64,000 bases of DNA from Hyphomicrobiaceae bacterium (GTDB lineage Bacteria; Pseudomonadota; Alphaproteobacteria; Rhizobiales; Hyphomicrobiaceae): positions 1,240,001 to 1,304,000 of the forward strand of contig JAWKWE010000004.1 of NCBI GenBank assembly GCA_041397645.1, read 5' to 3'. A program made the position numbers and the translations under genes. Shown piece after piece: positions 36,853 through 44,716 of this stretch. How positions within the stretch are numbered: the first letter of the stretch is position 1; the number at the start of each line of letters is the position of its first letter. A model generated the notes under the pieces. It was not told the origin of the DNA and searched no databases. It worked only from the letters and a program-made list of their open reading frames with translations.

Positions 36853-36885
36853 CCGGATCTCCGGAGCGCAAGACGCTGAAAATAC

Positions 36886-36921
36886 AAGAGGCGGGCACAG
36901 AGCCCGCCTCTTTTGTTTCGA
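36886..36921. terminator. Bidirectional intrinsic terminator between ugd and the secretion operon
   Basis: Eleven-base perfect stem AAGAGGCGGGC (36886-36896) with GCCCGCCTCTT (36902-36912), five-base loop. The plus-strand tail is TTTTGTTTC; the minus-strand tail is TTGTATTTT. It can serve both the convergent ugd and hlyD-type genes. Confidence 0.92.
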
Positions 36922-36954
36922 TAGGTGCCAGCAGAAGCGATTGCCTGCAGGTTT

Positions 36955-38376
36955 TCAGCGTTCGCGGAATGCCTTGGCGAATGCATCTTCCAACGGCTTG
37001 ACGAGGTAGGACAAGGCGGAGCGCGACGTGGTGGCGATTTGCACCTCCGCGGGCATACCCGGCACCAGCTTGTGGCCGTTGAGCTTCGTCATTTCGCTAT
37101 CGAGAATTTCGACCGTCGCGGTGAAATATGCCATGTTCGACTGCGGGTCCTTGGTCAGATCAGCTGAGATGTCACGCACGCGGCCGGCCAGACTTGGCGT
37201 CGTTCGTTGGTTGAAGGCTGGGAAACGGATCGTTGCGTTCTCATGCATGCGCGCCTGATCTATGTCGTGCGGCGCGATTTTCGCCTCCACAATGAGGCGG
37301 TCGTCGGCAGGCACGATCAGCATGAGCTGTTCGGCGGGATTGATGACGCCGCCGACGGTGTGAACGTTCAATTGGTGAACAACACCATCAACCGGGCTCT
37401 TGATCTCGACGCGGCGCAATTGATCTTCAGCCGCGGTGCTACGTTCGGTCAGCTCGACGAGGCGGCCTTCGGTCTCGCGAAGATCCTTCATGATGTCGCT
37501 GCGCGCTTCGATCTCGACGCCGAGCTTCTGCATCTCAATCTCGGCAATCTTGCCACGCGAGGTGCCGGCTGCGGCTTGAAGTTGCGCCTTTTCGCCTTCA
37601 AGGCGTGCGCCCTCGCGGCGGATCGACATCATCTTCGACGTCGGCACGAGCCGTTGCGCCTCAAGTGTCTCAAGGCCTGCGAGTTCCTTGCCAATAAGGC
37701 TCAACTCGCGCGCTTTTGCGTCGGCTTGCGAGGTAAGGCCGGAGACCTCTTCCTTTAGCCCCGCGATGCGTTCGGTGAGCTGTGCCTGCTGAGCCTCGCG
37801 GGCACGCACGCGGCTGTCAAACAGTGCGCGTTCACCTGTAATGATATGGCCGACATCGGGGTCGGAGGATCGCGCGAGAAGGTCCGGTGGGAACTCAACG
37901 CTCTTGGCTCCGTCGCGCTCTGCCCGCAAGCGCGCCTGACGGCCGCTCAATTCGTCCATCTGCTTGGTGAGGACCTGGAGCTGTGCGCGCGTGATGGTCT
38001 CGTCCAGGCGGATCAAGACTTCACCGGCTTTTACATGATCGCCGTTCTTGACGAAAATCTTGCCGATCACACCGCCAGTCGGATGTTGGATTTTTTTGAC
38101 GCTTGAGGCGACGACCACGGTTCCGGGCCCGATGACGGCACCCGAAAGGTCCGTTGTTGCCGCCCAGCCGCCGAGCCCGCCGATGAACACGAAGAGCGTG
38201 GCGAATCCGAACACGACGTAGCGCTTTACGGAAATGAGGCTGCTGTCGAGCTTGACCATTTCGGTCTTGCTCGACGGGATTTTTTGACCCGGGGCCGCGA
38301 TCTGGCCGAGCGAAAGAGCTTGGCCTGTCGGGATCATCTGGCCTGTGGGAATCTTCGGGGCGGCGGTGCTGCTCAT
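36955..38376 (-). CDS. Type I secretion membrane fusion protein (PrtE/HlyD type)
   Basis: 473 residues of full family length. A cytoplasmic N-terminus of about 50 residues contains a short repeat of the form PTGQ / SLGQ / APGQ; one membrane span follows (about 54-74), then the lipoyl half (GKIFVKNGDHVKAGEVLIRLD), a coiled coil of about 200 residues, the second half (VEIKSPVDGVVHQLNVHTVGG) and the C-terminal barrel ending LVPGMPAEVQI. It links the inner-membrane ABC protein to a TolC-type channel. Its ATG overlaps the ABC stop by four bases. No RTX substrate gene is adjacent. Confidence 0.93.
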   Translation of the reverse strand: MSSTAAPKIPTGQMIPTGQALSLGQIAAPGQKIPSSKTEMVKLDSSLISVKRYVVFGFATLFVFIGGLGGWAATTDLSGAVIGPGTVVVASSVKKIQHPTGGVIGKIFVKNGDHVKAGEVLIRLDETITRAQLQVLTKQMDELSGRQARLRAERDGAKSVEFPPDLLARSSDPDVGHIITGERALFDSRVRAREAQQAQLTERIAGLKEEVSGLTSQADAKARELSLIGKELAGLETLEAQRLVPTSKMMSIRREGARLEGEKAQLQAAAGTSRGKIAEIEMQKLGVEIEARSDIMKDLRETEGRLVELTERSTAAEDQLRRVEIKSPVDGVVHQLNVHTVGGVINPAEQLMLIVPADDRLIVEAKIAPHDIDQARMHENATIRFPAFNQRTTPSLAGRVRDISADLTKDPQSNMAYFTATVEILDSEMTKLNGHKLVPGMPAEVQIATTSRSALSYLVKPLEDAFAKAFRER

Positions 38377-40163
38377 GCGCTATCTTTCGCCTGATGGTTG
38401 ATCTCGCTGTTTTCGGTATCTTGCGCCTCAGGTATGCCGGTGCCCTGCGGGACGGTCTGCAATATGGAGCGCAGCACCTCGTCCTTTGGCCCAAACGCCC
38501 GAGATTGGCCGTTGGCCATCACGAGTACCTTGTTGACGGCGGCGAGCGCCGATGGGCGGTGCGCAATGACGATGGCAATGCCACCGCGACGGCGCACTGA
38601 AAGGATTGCTTCGGTAAGAGCCGCATCGCCTGCAGCGTCGAGGCTTGCATTGGGTTCGTCGAGAACGACGAGGAATGGATCGCCATAAAGCGCGCGAGCA
38701 AGAGCCACGCGTTGACGCTCGCCGCCCGACAACGAGCGACCGCCCTCTCCAAGACGCGTCTGGTAGCCAGTTTGCAGGCGGACGATCATTTCGTGGGCGC
38801 CGGCGGCCTTGGCCGCCTTCACAACGGCTTCGCTGGTTGCGTTCGCATCGAAGCGCGCGATGTTTTCCGCAATGGTGCCGTCGAAGAGTTCAACATCTTG
38901 CGGCATATACCCGATGTGCTTGCCGAGCTCGTCTGGCGTCCATTGGCCGATTTCCGCGCCATCAAGACGGATAGCGCTCGCCGGGTTTATCGGTCGCCAC
39001 ACTCCGACGAGCGCGCGCGCCAAGGTCGATTTGCCGGAGCCTGAGGGACCGATGATGCCGAGCGCGTCGGTGCGCTCAAGTGAGAAGGAGACGCCCTTGA
39101 CGATAGGATCCTTGGTGCCCGGCGGGGCCACGAAGACCTGCTCGGCGGCGAGCTGATGTTTGGGAGCAGGCAACGCTACCACTTTCTGATCGAGATCGCC
39201 GACCGCACCGATCAGCTCGTGGATCCGGCGAGAGGCGAGACGCGCGGACACAAAGCCCTTCCAATGCGCGATAGCCGTTTCGATTGGAGCAAGCGAGCGC
39301 GAGACTGTGATTGAGGCGGCGATGATAGAGCCGGGCGAAATCTCGTTCTTGACGACGAGGTAGGCGCCGAATCCTAGAACCGACGACTGCAGCACCATGC
39401 GGATGACCTTCGTAAGGTTTCCGATTCCGCCGGAAGCGTCTGCTGCTTTGAGCTGATAGGCGAGATAGCTGTCGTTGAGGGCTGCGTAGCGTGCGCCGAT
39501 ATGGGGCGATAGGCCCATTGCGTAGATGGCTTCTGCGTTACGCCGCGCCTGCTCTGCGATGATCATGCGTTGAGCACCCGCTTGTGCCGCATTTTTCAAG
39601 GGTGCGTTGCTTCGGTGCTCGGTGACCAGCGTTAGCGCAATGAGGATGATCGCACCAAATACCGCGATGACCGCCAACGAGGGGTGCAGCATGTAGACGA
39701 AAAACAAGTAGACCGGGATCCAAGGAAGATCAAAGAGAGCTGGCAGGCCAAGGCCACCCATGAAAGAGCGGATGGTGTCGAGATCGCGCAATGGCGCCAT
39801 GCCGTCTCCACCGTGGCGGCTGCGCAGCGGTAGGATCTGAACCGCGTGAAAGATTTTCGGGCTGACCGTTTTGTCGATCTGCGTACCGAGGCGTATCATG
39901 ATGCGCGAGCGGAAGTACTCTAGCAGACCATTGATCGCGTAAAGACCGACCATGAGGACCGAAAGGCCGATGAGTGTCGCAATGGATTGCGACGGCAGGA
40001 CTCGGTCGTAGACCTGCAGCATGTAGAACGAACCGGCCAACGCGAGCACGTTGATGACGCCGGAGAACACCGCAACGCTAGTGAGCACCGGAGCGTTTTC
40101 GACCAGCAGCGTAACTATGGGGTTCTTGATCTGCCCGCGGGCAGACTGAGGTTGACTAGCCAT
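38373..40163 (-). CDS. Type I secretion permease/ATPase (PrtD type)
   Basis: 596 residues. The membrane domain (about 25-300) is followed by a complete ATPase: Walker A GPSGSGKST (372-380), Q-loop MPQDVELF, signature LSGGE, Walker B VVLDEP and H-loop His in IVIAHRP. It exports unfolded proteins with C-terminal secretion signals, in a complex with the HlyD-type protein encoded next. ATG start. It serves as the intact internal comparison for the degenerate homologue at 12.8 kb. The cargo is not in the window. Confidence 0.94.
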   Translation of the reverse strand: MASQPQSARGQIKNPIVTLLVENAPVLTSVAVFSGVINVLALAGSFYMLQVYDRVLPSQSIATLIGLSVLMVGLYAINGLLEYFRSRIMIRLGTQIDKTVSPKIFHAVQILPLRSRHGGDGMAPLRDLDTIRSFMGGLGLPALFDLPWIPVYLFFVYMLHPSLAVIAVFGAIILIALTLVTEHRSNAPLKNAAQAGAQRMIIAEQARRNAEAIYAMGLSPHIGARYAALNDSYLAYQLKAADASGGIGNLTKVIRMVLQSSVLGFGAYLVVKNEISPGSIIAASITVSRSLAPIETAIAHWKGFVSARLASRRIHELIGAVGDLDQKVVALPAPKHQLAAEQVFVAPPGTKDPIVKGVSFSLERTDALGIIGPSGSGKSTLARALVGVWRPINPASAIRLDGAEIGQWTPDELGKHIGYMPQDVELFDGTIAENIARFDANATSEAVVKAAKAAGAHEMIVRLQTGYQTRLGEGGRSLSGGERQRVALARALYGDPFLVVLDEPNASLDAAGDAALTEAILSVRRRGGIAIVIAHRPSALAAVNKVLVMANGQSRAFGPKDEVLRSILQTVPQGTGIPEAQDTENSEINHQAKDSA

Positions 40164-40769
40164 TTGGCCCTTTTCGATTCAGCCCTGATCCGGTTCATTT
40201 TTTTGACGCAAGGACGCAACCACGCGGACGCAACAACGCGGGTAAGCTCGGGAGTGAGCAAAGTGGCCGTCACGGCCCTCCCTGCTTCGACTGTGTCAAT
40301 TCAAGCGAATCGCTCATGCGGAACTGACAGGCCAAGCTTTGTCCCCTGAACCTTAAAGTTTCGTTCCTCTGCGCTTGCTCATAGGAGGCGATGATTCGTT
40401 AACGTGGCGACGGTTCTGTGCGGAGGGGCGACAACCACACCTTCATCGATGCGCCTGATAACGTACTGAAAGACAGATGTATTATTTGGATGTATGTCGA
40501 ACGGTGGGTCGAATGATCGCTCGTTTATGAAAGTATGAGGCGGCAAATTCCACCGAGCGAGAGGGCGCCTTTGTGTGCTGCAGCAACTATACGATTTGGT
40601 AGGCATTCGGAGGAGGGCTCAGGCGGCTGACGCGCGTCGTCTTAAGGCTTGCTGCGTTCGCCTTCACAACCAGCTCGCGTCTCCTACGAAAGTTGGATTA
40701 GAATTTAGGCAGGGCGAACCAAGTCCGCCTGCGAAGGTCCTGCGGATCATCAAAAAGGGTATTCAACAC
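40164..40769. other. 606-base gap upstream of fbp
   Basis: Probably carries the promoters of the secretion operon (minus) and of fbp-prk-rpe (plus). It is AT-richer than its flanks in 40380-40560. Small open frames here do not look like proteins. No LysR-type gene or clear LysR box is identifiable by eye, and I cannot define promoter boxes. A short tandem repeat is listed separately. Confidence 0.5.
40205..40239. repeat. Short tandem repeat, 14-base unit
   Basis: Two adjacent 14-base units (40212-40225 and 40226-40239) starting GGACGCAAC, 13 of 14 bases identical, preceded by a partial GACGCAA at 40205. It could be a small operator or slippage; no function is claimed. Confidence 0.5.
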
Positions 40770-41822
40770 GTGGAACAACCGCCGGGGTCGGTGACCCTCG
40801 AGCAGTATTTGCTGTCATGGGCCATGGAGCTGTCGGGCCGTCTGAGCATCGCCCAGACCGTGAATGCGCTCGCGGCTGCGAGCATCCAGATGGCGGAGCG
40901 GGTCGGCAAGGGCGCGCTCCTTGGCAGGCTGGGCAAGGTAACCGCGCGCGAGGGAAAGTTCGACGAGCAGAAAGAGGTCGATGTCATAGCAAACGACGCC
41001 ATCATCGCGGCGTTAAGGTCTTGTCCCGTCGCGGCCTTCGCCTCGGAAGAGTTGAGCGAGCCTCTGCAACTTCGTGACGACGCGCCGCTTCTGGTGGCAG
41101 CCGATCCGCTCGATGGCTCATCGAATGTAGATGCGAACGTATCGTTCGGAATGATTTTTGCGATTCTCCCACGCCACCCGGCAGCCAAGGGCGAAGCTGC
41201 ATTTATGCGGCCCGGTTCCTACCAGCTGGCTGCTGGCATGGTGATTTATGGTCCTGCAACCGTCTTTGCGATTACGGTGGGATCGGGGACGCACGTGTTC
41301 ACGCTGGACCGCAGCACCAATTCTTACATTCTTACGCACAAGAACGTGGCGATCCCGCCCACGACGAACGAATATGCGATCAATTCGTCGAATGCGCGCT
41401 ACTGGGACGAACCCGTGCGCATCTTCATTCATGAGTGCGAGAATGGCGTGAGCGGCCCGCGCGGCAAGGATTACAACATGCGCTGGACGGGATCGCCTGT
41501 TGCCGACATTTTCCGCATTCTGTCGCGGGGCGGCATCTATATCTATCCGGGCGATGCTCGTGAAGGGTTTCATGCAGGTCGCATTCGGCTGATTTATGAG
41601 GCCAACCCGATAGCCTGGCTCGTGGAGCAGGCCGGTGGCCGGGCGACGTCCGGGCGCGACCGGCTTCTTGATATGGTACCTTCATCGCTGCATCAGAAAA
41701 CGCCGTTGATCTGCGGATCTCGCGAAGAGGTCGATCATCTCGCACGGCTATACGGCGGAAGTTTCCTGAAAGGTGAACACAATCCGCTCTTTGGCCGACG
41801 CGGCTTGTTCAGGGCCTGGTGA
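40770..41822 (+). CDS. fbp: Class I fructose-1,6-bisphosphatase
   Basis: 350 residues from the GTG at 40770, the start giving a normal family length; the frame is open upstream to 40575 but the extension is not protein-like. The metal site DPLDGSSNVDANVS and the substrate part GGIYIYPGDAR...GRIRLIYEANPIAWLVEQAGG are intact. It hydrolyses fructose-1,6-bisphosphate to fructose-6-phosphate. It is the first gene of a fbp-prk-rpe run, the order seen in Calvin-cycle operons, but no cbbLS or cbbR is in the window. Confidence 0.95.
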   Translation: MEQPPGSVTLEQYLLSWAMELSGRLSIAQTVNALAAASIQMAERVGKGALLGRLGKVTAREGKFDEQKEVDVIANDAIIAALRSCPVAAFASEELSEPLQLRDDAPLLVAADPLDGSSNVDANVSFGMIFAILPRHPAAKGEAAFMRPGSYQLAAGMVIYGPATVFAITVGSGTHVFTLDRSTNSYILTHKNVAIPPTTNEYAINSSNARYWDEPVRIFIHECENGVSGPRGKDYNMRWTGSPVADIFRILSRGGIYIYPGDAREGFHAGRIRLIYEANPIAWLVEQAGGRATSGRDRLLDMVPSSLHQKTPLICGSREEVDHLARLYGGSFLKGEHNPLFGRRGLFRAW

Positions 41823-41877
41823 CGAGTGCCCCGCGTTTCAATCAGCAATTCAACGCTATCGAAAAATCGAAAATCCC

Positions 41878-42753
41878 ATGTCGACTAAGTTTCCCATCAT
41901 TTCCGTTACAGGCTCGTCGGGTGCAGGTACGACCTCGGTGCGACACACGTTCGAGCACATCTTCCGCCGAGAGAATGTCAACGCTGCATTCGTCCAAGGC
42001 GATGCGTTCCATCGTTACGATCGCGAGGAAATGGAGGCCGCCATGGACGCGGCCGCGACCCGTGGGAACCAGAATTTTTCGCACTTCGGCGAAGAGGCGA
42101 ACCTCTTTGCCGAACTGGAGGAGCTGTTTCGCTGCTATTCGGAAACGGGGCGCGGACGCACGCGGGTTTATGTTCACGACGAGGAGGAAGCCAGGAGCGT
42201 GGGGGTGCCGATCGGCTCTTTCACACCATGGGCAGAGATTCCGCCCGACACGGACTTGCTGCTGTATGAGGGCCTGCACGGCGCGGTTATCACCGAGGAC
42301 GTCAACGTGGCGCGCTATGCCGATCTCAAGATTGGCGTTGTGCCCGTGATCAACCTGGAGTGGATACAGAAGATCAGCCGCGACAGAGCGCATCGGGGAT
42401 ACACAACCGAGGAAGTCACGAACGCCATTCTTCGGCGGATGCCAGACTATGTGAACTACATTTGTCCGCAGTTTACAGAGACCGACATCAACTTTCAGCG
42501 CGTGCCGACCGTCGATACCTCTAATCCTTTCGTCGCCCGCTGGATCCCGACCTCCGATGAATCGATGGTCATCATCCGCTTCCGGGATCCGCGCGGCATT
42601 GATTTCCCCTATCTGCTCTCCATGATTGGAGACAGCTTCATGTCGCGCGCGAATTCCATCGTTATTCCAGGCAGCAAGCTCGATTTGGGGATGCAGCTGA
42701 TCCTCACCCCGTTGATCATGCAGCTGGTGGAGCGTAAGCGTCGCGCCTGGTGA
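41878..42753 (+). CDS. prk: Phosphoribulokinase
   Basis: 291 residues from the ATG at 41878; the frame extends upstream into fbp, but the protein begins naturally with TKFPIISVTGSSGAGTTS, the P-loop. Next come FVQGDAFHRYDREEM and the typical proteobacterial block YEGLHGAV, LEWIQKISRDRAHRGYTTE and IMQLVERKR. It makes ribulose-1,5-bisphosphate. In a serine-cycle organism without RuBisCO, its product can act as a regulatory signal for LysR-type QscR, as reported for Methylorubrum extorquens. It is the middle gene of fbp-prk-rpe. I cannot exclude cbbLS elsewhere in the genome. Confidence 0.96.
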   Translation: MSTKFPIISVTGSSGAGTTSVRHTFEHIFRRENVNAAFVQGDAFHRYDREEMEAAMDAAATRGNQNFSHFGEEANLFAELEELFRCYSETGRGRTRVYVHDEEEARSVGVPIGSFTPWAEIPPDTDLLLYEGLHGAVITEDVNVARYADLKIGVVPVINLEWIQKISRDRAHRGYTTEEVTNAILRRMPDYVNYICPQFTETDINFQRVPTVDTSNPFVARWIPTSDESMVIIRFRDPRGIDFPYLLSMIGDSFMSRANSIVIPGSKLDLGMQLILTPLIMQLVERKRRAW

Positions 42754-42829
42754 GGCTATTCCGGTCCCCTCGAATCCGGCTAGTGTTGCCCCGAAATTTG
42801 AAAGTTCAACAAGTCAAAGGTCATTCGTC

Positions 42830-43498
42830 GTGACGCGCCCCTTGCTCATTGCACCGTCCATCCTGTCGGCAGATTTCGGTCGTCTTGGTGAGGAAATCCG
42901 CGCCATTGACTCGGCTGGCGCCGACTGGATCCATTGCGATGTCATGGACGGCCATTTCGTGCCCAACATCACTTTTGGTCCGCCGGTCATCAAAGCGGTG
43001 CGCGGCGCATCCAAAAAGATCTACGACGTGCACTTGATGATCGCACCTGCGGACCCTTACCTCGCCGCCTTTGCGGATGCTGGTGCGGATATCATTACCG
43101 TGCACGCAGAGGCTGGCCCGCATCTACACCGCTCTCTTCAGGCGATCCGGGCGCTTGGCAAGAAAGCTGGTGTTTCGATCAATCCGGGAACACCGGAGAA
43201 CGTTATCGAATACGTGCTTGACCAGCTTGACCTCATTTTGCTGATGTCGGTGAACCCGGGGTTTGGCGGACAGGCTTTCATTCCCGCCGTTGTGGAAAAA
43301 ATCTGCCGGGTAAAGGCATTGGTTGGCGACCGGCCAATCGACATCGAGGTCGATGGCGGGATCACGCCGCAAACCGCGCCGCTGGTTGTTGAAGCTGGTG
43401 CAAACGTGCTCGTCGCGGGCTCGGCGGTTTTTAAGGGCGGCACGCAAAAGGCCTATGCCGAGAACATCGCGGCCATCCGCAAGGGCGCGAAAAGCTGA
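42830..43498 (+). CDS. rpe: Ribulose-phosphate 3-epimerase
   Basis: 222 residues from a GTG. The TIM-barrel motifs APSILSADFGRLGEEI, HCDVMDGHFVPNITFG, HLMI, LMSVNPGFGGQAFIP and VDGGI are all present. It interconverts ribulose-5-phosphate and xylulose-5-phosphate, giving the substrate for PRK or the pentose phosphate pathway. It lies 76 bases after prk on the same strand and is likely co-transcribed. It converges on the epimerase gene with a 25-base gap. Confidence 0.96.
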   Translation: MTRPLLIAPSILSADFGRLGEEIRAIDSAGADWIHCDVMDGHFVPNITFGPPVIKAVRGASKKIYDVHLMIAPADPYLAAFADAGADIITVHAEAGPHLHRSLQAIRALGKKAGVSINPGTPENVIEYVLDQLDLILLMSVNPGFGGQAFIPAVVEKICRVKALVGDRPIDIEVDGGITPQTAPLVVEAGANVLVAGSAVFKGGTQKAYAENIAAIRKGAKS

Positions 43499-43523
43499 GG
43501 CGTATAGCTGGGATCGTCGTCCG

Positions 43524-44531
43524 CTAGACTTTGTAGTAGTCGCGATACCAGGCTACGAAGCGCTTCATTCCATCCTCGATCGATGTTGAGGGTTTGAAGC
43601 CAACCGCTTCGGTCAGGGCATCGACGTCGGCATAAGTCATCGGCACGTCGCCCGGCTGGGCGGGAAGAAGGTTCTTGCTCGCGGTGCGTCCGGTTTCTTT
43701 CTCGATCAGCGATATGAAGTGCTCCAATGGCACCGGCTTGTTGTTGCCGATGTTGTAGATCCGGTAGGGGGCGCGCGAGGTTGCGGGGTTGGGATCATCA
43801 CTCGACCATGCAGGGTCAGGCTCTGCAATTTTGTCCATGGTGCGAACGACGCCTTCGACGATGTCGTCGATATAGGTGAAGTCGCGTGCTTGGCGTCCTT
43901 CGTTGAATACATCGATCGGTTCGCCAGCGAGAATTTTGCCTGTGAAGATGAAGGGCGCCATGTCTGGACGCCCCCACGGACCATAGACGGTGAAGAAGCG
44001 CAGTCCCGTCATTGGTAGCCGGTAGAGATGCGCATACGTGTGCGCCATCAGCTCGTTGGCCTTTTTGGTGGCGGCGTAGAGGCTGATGGGGTGATCTACC
44101 GATTGCGAAACAGAGAACGGCATCTTGGTATTGGCGCCGTAAACCGAACTTGACGACGCAAACACACAATGGGCGACCTTGGAGTGACGGCAGCCTTCGA
44201 GGATATTGAGAAAGCCTTGCAGGTTGGAGTCGGCGTAGGCATGCGGGTTCTGTAGCGAATAGCGAACGCCCGCTTGAGCCGCCAGATGGACGACGCGATC
44301 GAATTTCTCGGCTGCAAACAGCTTGGCCATCACGTCGCGATCGGCAATGTCGCATTTGATGAAGCGGAACCCAGGCGTTCCCTCTAGCTGTGCGAGCCGA
44401 TCCTCTTTAAGGCGCACGTCGTAGTAGGCGTTGAGATTATCTATACCGACGACCTCGTCGCCCCGTTCAAGCAGAGGCTTGCACGTATGAAAGCCGATGA
44501 AGCCCGCGGCGCCTGTCACCAAGACTTTCAT
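43524..44531 (-). CDS. NAD-dependent nucleotide-sugar epimerase, UDP-glucuronate 4-epimerase type
   Basis: 335 residues from the ATG at 44531, directly before the Rossmann motif KVLVTGAAGFIGFHTC. The catalytic SDR triad is visible with Ser-Ser-Ser in FASSSSVYGAN and YxxxK in YAATKKANE. The region around TVYGPWGRPDMAPFIFTGKI and the C-terminal QPGDVPMTYAD are characteristic of the CapI/LpsL UDP-glucuronate 4-epimerases, giving UDP-galacturonate for LPS or capsule. With ugd elsewhere in the window this makes a plausible UDP-glucose to UDP-galacturonate route. It is divergent from hrpB. Confidence 0.88.
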   Translation of the reverse strand: MKVLVTGAAGFIGFHTCKPLLERGDEVVGIDNLNAYYDVRLKEDRLAQLEGTPGFRFIKCDIADRDVMAKLFAAEKFDRVVHLAAQAGVRYSLQNPHAYADSNLQGFLNILEGCRHSKVAHCVFASSSSVYGANTKMPFSVSQSVDHPISLYAATKKANELMAHTYAHLYRLPMTGLRFFTVYGPWGRPDMAPFIFTGKILAGEPIDVFNEGRQARDFTYIDDIVEGVVRTMDKIAEPDPAWSSDDPNPATSRAPYRIYNIGNNKPVPLEHFISLIEKETGRTASKNLLPAQPGDVPMTYADVDALTEAVGFKPSTSIEDGMKRFVAWYRDYYKV

Positions 44532-44716
44532 GTTTACCCTTATTGCGTTCTCCAGCTGCAATTCTTCAACATGATCGTTGCCAAATGCGCAACAGCGCCG
44601 GCACATATTTTCGCGCGGATGGTTGTCGATGCCTGATTTGACAGACGGTTATCCCTTGCGGTGCCGTTCGCAGCCCGATATTCCCGCGGGGCGACCCCAG
44701 GATTTCACGCACCATC

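Noticed and set aside
40391..40402. Mini-ORF Met-Ile-Arg with a perfect AGGAGG upstream of fbp
   Set aside because: Too short to judge; it is far from fbp (over 360 bases), so a leader-peptide attenuator is unlikely.
40770..43498. Complete Calvin-Benson operon
   Set aside because: No RuBisCO, cbbR, transketolase or aldolase gene follows; only fbp, prk and rpe are visible.
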